Both the position numbers and the translations under genes were made by a program. From Isoetes taiwanensis (Eukaryota > Streptophyta > Lycopodiopsida > Isoetales > Isoetaceae), in contig JAJEKV010000005.1 of the NCBI GenBank assembly GCA_021234155.1, positions 21,250,089-21,314,088 of the forward strand: a stretch of 64,000 nucleotides of DNA. Direction: 5' to 3'. The first letter of the stretch is position 1, and each line of letters begins with the position of its first letter. Of this stretch, positions 56,585-64,000 are shown piece after piece. A model generated the notes under the pieces. It saw nothing but the letters and a program-made list of their open reading frames with translations, was not told where the DNA came from and did not search any database.

Positions 56585-59500
56585 ATCTCGAGGATTTTAG
56601 GGTGCGTGCTCTGGCGTCAACACCCCCACTCCACGTCAAGTCACGGCGCAAGGTCCCGCCCGAATCTGACAAGGAGAGGGCCTCCAAAACATAAACCCTG
56701 TGGGTTGCCAGGTTCTAGAAGGGTTTGCGTTTTGGGGGGCCGAGACTTGGTCTCATTGTAACTTGGGACCTGGCCGAAGAAGCTGCAGCCGAATACGGAG
56801 CAAGGGAACCCACGACGGAGCGGAGTTTGGGCCCGTCCTCCTCCCGATGTGGCAAGTAGAAGTCGGGGGCGCTTGGTAAAGGGCAAGACATTCATAAATT
56901 CGCAATTAATGCATTGTACGAAAAATAAATTCTGATTTTTTGCCAGCTGATTCCTAATCCATCTCCAAAGACACAGCCCAATTTTCGAAATTTTCGAGAA
57001 GGTCTAGGTCAAAGGGTTAAGATTAGAATCTGCCGGGCAGCCCGCTGGTGGCAACCGAGCCGGCACCCTTCCCCAAGTCAAACGAGGCCGACCTTGCAGG
57101 ATCCCTCACAAGAGGGGAGAGTCCCCACCCCAAGACGCGGTATCCAAAAAGTTCCCGAGGCAGCCCTTCCCCCGCAGCCGCCCCCCGGGCCGCACGCTAA
57201 TGACCACCTCCCTGAGGCCTGCCCCCATCCCACCGCTGGATCCTCCGCTCAGGGCCCCTCTTCGAAGGCCCAAAAGATTCCAGATCGTCCGGAGAACTTG
57301 TCAAACCGCTGGGCGCCCCGAGGTCGGCCTTGTAGAAACCGCAGTTGTTTTGTCGCTTGTCGGGCACCGGGAGGCTCCTAATGGCAAATCGACCCCTGCC
57401 AAATCGTCCTAATGGCGAAATTACCCTAGGGAGCAAGTTACAAGGCCGGTTTTGCAAAAGAAAGAAACACTCATGCCCTCCACGACAAGATCCCCCGCAT
57501 CCACATCCTAGCCAATTGACTACGAAAGTGTGATGGAAGTGAGCTACTTTGGCTTCTTGAGGTCGGGTGGTCTTCGCCACGGAACTTGGTCCCCGTGGCA
57601 ATGTCGACGTTTTTGAGTCCATTGGCAGAGCCAAATCGCGATTCCGAGATGGGAGGTCGCCCGTCCGCCCCTCGGCCTTGGGGAGAGGAAATTCGGGCAA
57701 GCAGCCCGGGAGGATTTTAGGGTCCGTGCTCAAGGCCAACACCCCACTCCATCGCCAAGTCACGGCGCAAGGTCCCGCCTCGACCGACAGTGAGAGGGCC
57801 TCCAAAACGAAACCCGTGGGCTGCCGTGTTCTAGAAGGGTTTGGCGCTTTGGGGGCCGGGACTTGGTCTGCTGCACTTGGGACCCGGGTCGGTAAGCCGC
57901 AACCTCGAATACACGGAGCAAGGGGAACCGACGGAGCGGAGTTTGGGCCCGTCCCTCCTCCCGATGTGGCAAGTAGAAGTCGGGGCGCTTTTGCAAAGGG
58001 GCAAGACATTCATAAATTCGCAATTAATGCATTGTACGAAAATAAATTCTGATTTTTTGCCACCTGGAATCCTAATCCATTTCCAAAGACACAGCCCAAT
58101 TTTCAAATTTTCGGAGAAGGTCTAGGTCAAAGGATTAGTGATAGAACGGCTCGGCAGCCCGCTGCGTGGCAACCGAAGCCGCACCCTTCCCCAAGTCAAA
58201 CGAGGCCAGACCTTGCAGGGATCCCTCACAAGAGGGAAGAGTCCCACCCCAAGAGGCGGATCCAAAAGTTCCCCGAGGCAGCCCTCCCCCCGGGCAGCAG
58301 CCCCCGGGCTGCACGCCAATGACCACCCTCCCGAGCCTTGCCTCTATCCCACCGCTGATCCTCCGCTCAGGGCCCCTCTTCGAAGGCCCAAAAGATTCCA
58401 GATCGGGTCCGAGAACTTGTCAAACCGCTGGGCCCCCGAGGTCGGCCTTGTAGAAACCGGGCAGTTGTCTTGTCGCTCGCACCGGGAGGTCTCGAATGGC
58501 AAATCGACCCTGCCAAATCGTCCGGAATGGCTAAATTACCCTAGGGAGCAAGTTACAAGGTCGGTTTTGCAAAAGAAAGAAACACTCACGCCTCCACGAC
58601 AAGATCCCGCATCCACATCCTAGGCCAATTGACTACGAAAGTGTGATGGAAGTGAGCTACTTTGGCGCTTTGGAGGTCGGTGGTCTTCGCCACGGAACTT
58701 GGTCCCCGTGGCAACGCCGACGCTCGAGTCCATTGGCAGAGTCAAATCGCGACCTCGGAGAGGGGAGGTCGCCCGTCCGCTCCTCAATTGGCCTTGGGGA
58801 AAGGAAATTCGGGGCAAGCAGCCTGGGGATTTTAGGGTCCGTCACCGCGCCAACACCCCCCACTCCACGCCAAGTCACTCTGCAAGGTCCCGCCTCGACC
58901 GACAAGGAGAGGGCCTCCAAAACGTGAAACCCCGTGGGTTGCCGTGTTCTAGAAGGGTTTGCGCTTTGGGGGCCGACTTGGTCTCAAGGTGCACTTGGGA
59001 CCTGGCCGCAGAAGCCGCAGCCGAGAATACGGAGCAAGGGGAACTGACGAGCGGAGTTTGGGCCTGTCCCTCCTCCGATGTGGCAAGTAGAAGTCGGGGG
59101 GCTTTTGGCAAAGGGCAAGACATTCATAAATTCGCAATTAATGCATTGTACGAAAATAAATTCTGATTTTTGCCACTGGATTCCTAATCCATCTCCAAAG
59201 ACACAGCCCAATTTTCAAATTTTCTGAGAAGGTCTAGGTCAAAGGGTTAGATTAGAACGGTCGGGGCAGCCCGCTGCGTGGCAACCGAAATGGGCACCCT
59301 TCCCCAAGTCAAACGAGGCTAGACCTTGCGTGGATCCCTCACAAGAGGGGAGAGTCCGACCCCAAGACGCGGGATCCAAAAGTTCCCGAGGCAGCCTTCC
59401 TCGCAGCCGCCCCCCGGGCCGCACGCTTAATGACCACCCTCCCGAGCCCCTGCCTCTATCCGACCGCTGATCCTCCGCTCGGGGACCCTCTTCGAAGGCC

Positions 59501-62500
59501 CAAAAGATTCCGGGATCGGGTCCGAGAACTTGTCAAACCGCTGGGCGCCCCGAGGTCGGCCTTTGTAGAAACCGCAGTTGTCTTGTCGCTCGCACCGGGA
59601 GGCTCCAATGGCAAATCGACCCCGCCAAATCGTCCTAATGGCGAAATTACCCTAGGGAGCAAGTTACAAGGCCGGGTTTTGCAAAAAGAAAGAAACACTC
59701 ATGCCCTCCACGACAAGATCCCGCATCCACATCCTAGGCCAATTGACTACGAAAGTGTGATGGAAGTGAGCTACTTTGGCGCTTGAGGTCGGGTGGTCTT
59801 CCTGCCACGGAACTTGGTCCCCGTGGCAATGTCGACGTTTGAGTCCATTGGCGAGCCAAATCGCCATTCCCGAGGGGAGGTCACCCGTCCGGCCCCTGTG
59901 GCCTTGGGGAGAGGAAATTCGGGCAAGCAGCTTCCGGAGGATTTTAGGGTCCGTGGCTCGGCCAACACCCCCCACTCCACGCCAAGTCACGCGCCAGGTC
60001 CCGCCCGACCGACAAGGAGAGGGCCTCCAAAATGTAAACCCCGTGGGTTGCCAAAGTTCTAGAAGGGTTTGGCGCTTTTGGGGCCGAGACTTGGTCTGCT
60101 GCATTGGGACTGGCCGAGAAGCCGCAGCCGAAATACGGAGCAGGGAACCGACGAGCGGAGTTTGGGCCCCGCCCTCCTCCCGATGTGGCAAGTAGAAGTC
60201 GGGGGCGCTTTTGCAAAGGGCAAGACATTCATAAATTCGCAATTAATGCATTGTACGAAAATAAATTCTGATTTTTGCCACCGGATTCCTAATCCATCTC
60301 CAAAGACACCGCCCAATTTTTTCGAAATTTTTCGGGAGAAGGTCTAGGTCAAAGGGTTAGCATTAGAATCCGGCCGTGGCAGCCCGCTGTATAACCGAGC
60401 CGCACCTTCCCCAAGTCAAACGAGGCCAGGACCTTGCGGGGATCCCTCACAAGAGGGGAGAGTCCCACCCCAAGACGCGGGATCCAAAAGTTCCCCGAGG
60501 CAGCCCTTCCCCGGGCCCCCCCTGGGGTCGACGCTAATGACCACCCTCCCTGAGCCCTGTTCCCCTATCCAACCGCTGATCCTCCGCTCAGGGGGCCCCT
60601 CTTCGAAGGCCCAAAAGATTCCAGATCGGTCCGAGAACTTGTCAAACCGCTGGGCGCCCCGAGGTCGGCCTTGTAGAAACCGCAGTTGTCTTGTCGCTCG
60701 CACCGGGAGGTTCGAATGAAAAATCGACCCCGCCAAATCGTCCTAATGGCGAAATTACCCTAGGGAGCAAGTTACAAGGCCGGTTTTGCAAAAGAAAGAA
60801 ACACTCATGCCCTCCACGACAAGATCCCGCATCCACATCCTAGGCCAATTGACTACGAGTGTGATGGAAGTGAGCTACTTTGGCGCTTGGAGGTCGGTGG
60901 TCTTCGCCACGGAACTTGGTCCCTGTGGCAATGTCGATGTTCTCGAGTCCATTGGCGAGCCAAATCGCGATTCCTGAGGGAGGTCGCCTCGTCCGGCCCC
61001 TGTGGCCTTGGGGAGAGGAAATTCGGGCAAGCAGCTTCCGGGAGGATTTTAGGGTCCGCGGTCAAGGCCAACACCCCCACTCCACGCCAAGTCACCACGC
61101 AAGGTCCCGCCCGGACCGACAAGGAGAGGGGCCTCCAAAATGTAAACCCCGCGGGTTGCCGTGTTCTAGAAGGGTTTGCGCTTTGGGGGCCGAGACTTGG
61201 TCCGCTGTACTTTGGACCTGGCCGAGAAGCCGCAGCCGAGAATACGAGCAAGGGGAACCGACGAGCGGAGTTTGGGCCTGTCCTCCCTCCCGTGGCAAGT
61301 AGAAGTCGGGGCTTTTTGCTGGGCAAGACATTCATAAATTCGCAATTAATGCATTGTACGAAAATAAATTCTGATTTTTGCCACCGATTCCTAATCCATC
61401 TCCAAAGACACACCCCCAATTTTCGAAATTTTCGGAGAAGGTCTAGGTCAAAGGGTTAGATTAGAATCCGGTTTGGGCAGCCCGCACAGGTATAACCGAA
61501 AGCCGCACCCTTCCCCAAGTCAAACGAGGCCAGGACCTTGGGGATCCCTCACAAGAGGGGAGAGTCCCACCCCAAGACGCCGGATCCAAAAGTTCCCCGA
61601 GGCAGCCCTTCCCCGGCAGCCGCCTCCCTGGGCCGCACGCTAATGACCACCCTCCCGAGCCCTGTTCCCCTATCCGACCGCTGATCCTCCGTCAGGGCCC
61701 CTCTTCGAAGGCCCAAAAGATTCCGTGATCGTCCCGAGAACTTGTCAAACCGCGGGCCCCCCGAGGTCGGCTTTGTAGAAACCGCAGTTGTCTTGTCGCT
61801 CGGCACCGGGAGGCTCCTAATGGCAAATCGACCCCGCCAAATCGTCCTAATAGCGAAAATTACCCTAGGGAGCAAGTTACAAGGCCGGTTTTGCAAAAAG
61901 AAAGAAACACTCATGCCCTCCACGACAAAGATCCCGCATCCACATCCTAGGCCAATTGACTACGAGTGTGATGGAAGTGAGCTACTTTGGCGCTTCTTGA
62001 GGTCGTGGTGGTCTTCCACCACGGAACTTGGTCCCCGTGGCAATGTCGACGCTCGAGTCCATTGGCAGAGCCAAATCGCGATTCCGAGAGGGGAGGTCGC
62101 CTGTCCGGGCCCCGTGGCCTTGGGAGAGGAAATGGGGGCAGCCTTCCCGAGGATTTTAGGGTCCGGGTCGGCATCAACACCCCCACTCCACGTCAAGTCA
62201 CGCTAGGTCCCGCCCTCGACCGACAAGGAGAGGGGCTCCAAAACGTAAACCCCGTGGGCTGCCGTGTTCTAGAAGGGTTTGGCGCTTTTTGGGGCCGGTG
62301 ACTTGGTCTGCTGCACTTGGGACCGCCGAGAAGCCGCAGCACGGTGAATAGGGGAGCAAGGGGAACTGACGGAGCAGAGTTTGGGCCTGTCCTCCTCCCG
62401 ATGTGGCAAGTAGAAGTCGGGGGCTTTTGCAAAGGCAAGACATTCATAAATTCAAGCAATTAATGCATTGTAATAAAAATAAATTCTGATTTTTGCCACC

Positions 62501-63815
62501 GGATTCCTAATCCATCCCAAAGACACAGCCCAATTTTCAAAATTTTCGGAAAGGTCTAGGTCAAAGGGTTAGCATTAGAACGGTCGGGGCAGCCCGCTGT
62601 GGCAACCGAAGCCGGCACCCTTCCCCAAGTCAAACGAGGCCGGGACCTTGCAGTGGATCCTCACAAGAGGGGGAGAGTCCGGACCCCAAGAGGCGGGATC
62701 CAAAAAGTTCCCGAGGCAGCCCTTCCTGCAGCGCCCCTGGGTCGTGACGCTTAATGACCACCCTCCCGAGCCCTGCCCCCTATCCGACCGCTGATCCTCC
62801 GCTCAGGGCCCCTCTTCGAAGGCCCAAAAGATTCCGTGATCGGGTCCGGAGAACTTGTCAAAACGCGGGCGCCCCGAGGTCGGCCTTGTAGAAACCGCAA
62901 GTTGTCTTGTCGCTCGGCACCGGGAGGCTCCTAATGGCAAATCGACCCCGCCAAATCGTCCGAATGGCGAAATTACCCTAGGGAGCAAGTTACAAGGCCG
63001 GTTTTGCAAAAGAAAGAAACACTCATGCCCTCCACGACAAAAAGATCCCGCATCCACATCCTAGGCCAATTGACTACAAGTGTGATGGAAGTGAGCTACT
63101 TTGGCGCTTTCTTGAGGTCGGGTGGTCTTCGCCACGGAACTTGGTCCCCGTGGCAATGTCGACGCTTCGAGTCCATTGGCGAGCCAAATCGCGATTCCTG
63201 AGAGGGGAGGTCGCCCCCCGTCCCCGTGGCCTTGGGGAGAGGAAATTCGGGCAAGCAGCCCCGAGGATTTTAGGGTCCGTGTTCCCGGCGCCAACACCCC
63301 CACTCCATCGCCAAGTCACGGCAAGGGTCCCGCCTGAACGACAAGGAGAGGGCCTCCAAAACGAAACCCCGTGGGTTGCCGTGTTCTAGAAGGGTTTGGC
63401 GCTTTTGGGGCCGAGACTTGGTCTGTTACACTTGGGACCTGGCCGAGAAGCTGCAGCCGAGAATACGGAGCAAGGGGAACTGACGGAGCGGAGTTTGGGC
63501 CTGTCCTCCTCCCGATGTGGCAAGTAGAAGTCGGGGGGCGCTTTTGCAGTGGCAAGACATTCATAAATTCGCAATTAATGCATTGTACGAAAATAAATTC
63601 TGATTTTTTGCCAGCTGGATTCCTAATCCATTTCGAAATTTTCGGAGAAGGTCTAGGTCAAAGGGTTAGCATTAGAACGGTCGGGGCAGCCCGTTGCAGG
63701 GCAACCGAGCTGGCACCCTTCCCCAAGTCAAACGAGGCCAGGACCTTGCAGGGCCTTGGGGAGAGGAAATTCGGGGCAAGCAGCTTCCGGGGGGATTTTA
63801 GGGTCCGTGCTCTGG
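56585..63815 (+). repeat. Satellite array 2: about 6.5 tandem monomers of about 1.11 kb
   Basis: The marker ATGGCGAAATTACCCTAGGG or a variant recurs near 57411, 58527, 59638, 60746, 61852 and 62964, a period of about 1.11 kb. Shared landmarks with array 1 include GGTTTTGCAAAAAGAAAG, CCAATTGACTACGAAAGTGT, GTCGACGCTCGAGTCC, TTAATGCAT and TTAGAACGGTC. It is clearly the same family but a separate subfamily (GCGAAATTACC against GCCAAAATTACC). The final copy has an internal jump near 63751 and ends at 63815. Open frames repeat with the period and are not genes. Confidence 0.9.
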
Positions 63816-63816
63816 C

Positions 63817-63832
63817 GTCAATTTCTCCAAAG
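63817..63832. repeat. 16-bp inverted repeat, right member
   Basis: GTCAATTTCTCCAAAG, exact reverse complement of 56515-56530. Confidence 0.85.
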
Positions 63833-64000
63833 AGGGTAGAGGCCATTCGGGCAGTCAGGCGATTGGACTTCACCCTTATGTCCGGAGTGTCTAGGTGGCA
63901 TATGTTGGAGCCCGCGTGGAAGAAATTGCTTATGGAAGTTGCAATATTATTGTTGCCTATAGTATACACAAATAATCGTGTCAAAGTATTTTCTTATTCA
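63833..64000. other. Unique sequence at the right edge
   Basis: Short non-repetitive stretch after the satellite array. Too short to assign. No CACTA terminus is visible. Confidence 0.4.

Noticed and set aside
57197-58009. Open frame of 270 codons on the minus strand, the longest in the window
   Set aside because: It lies inside satellite array 2. The frame is not kept in neighbouring monomers and resembles no protein family.

Overview
This window looks like intergenic, transposon-packed DNA from a land plant, probably a flowering plant. The evidence is CACTA-type termini with GC-rich subterminal repeats built on CGACGCC, a chromodomain-type Ty3/gypsy retrotransposon with a plant-style initiator-tRNA-Met primer site, plant-like introns (GT...AG) and long AT microsatellites. 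I recognise no intact host gene, rRNA or confident tRNA gene. Nearly every reading frame is cut by one-base indels. Repeat copies disagree mostly at CAG/CTG trinucleotides, which looks more like sequencing error than ancient decay, so frames should be read through small indels.

Layout. Positions 1-3357 hold AT-rich sequence and a minisatellite (1201-2520) studded with near-perfect palindromes of the form TTCTCGACTC...GAGTCGAGAA. Positions 3517-13691 are a direct tandem duplication with a 5.07 kb period. Each copy carries the same broken gene, which ends in an FCP1/NLI-interacting-factor-like HAD phosphatase domain (stop codons at 7487 and 12587). The palindromes recur in its introns and 3' flank. 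Each copy runs into the terminus of a CACTA element. In copy A that terminus is cut after 337 bp by the start of copy B; in copy B it continues as a full element.

From 13362 to beyond the right edge I read one large CACTA element on the minus strand (called CACTA-2). Its 3' end is at 13362. Its gene exons lie on the minus strand at 14155-15535 and 40640-43500 and include a protein-kinase-like domain that has lost catalytic residues. A 5' satellite array lies at 56585-63815. Two elements interrupt it. A related plus-strand CACTA element (CACTA-1, 15558-40596, 3-bp target duplication GGT) sits between its exons. A Ty3/gypsy LTR retrotransposon (43591-55155, minus strand, 5-bp target duplication GCGCC) sits in its 5' non-coding region.

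Both CACTA elements share a plan: terminus with CGACGCC repeats, a tandem array of about 1.1 kb monomers, a T-tract plus a second CGACGCC cluster, a conserved promoter/5'-exon block with a purine or pyrimidine tract, the gene region, and the 3' terminus. CACTA-1 keeps almost no coding sequence and instead carries three tandem units of about 5.3 kb separated by AT microsatellites (23543-38609). The order of events I infer is: the phosphatase-gene locus, insertion of CACTA-2, tandem duplication involving the CACTA-2 end, and later insertion of CACTA-1 and the retrotransposon into CACTA-2.
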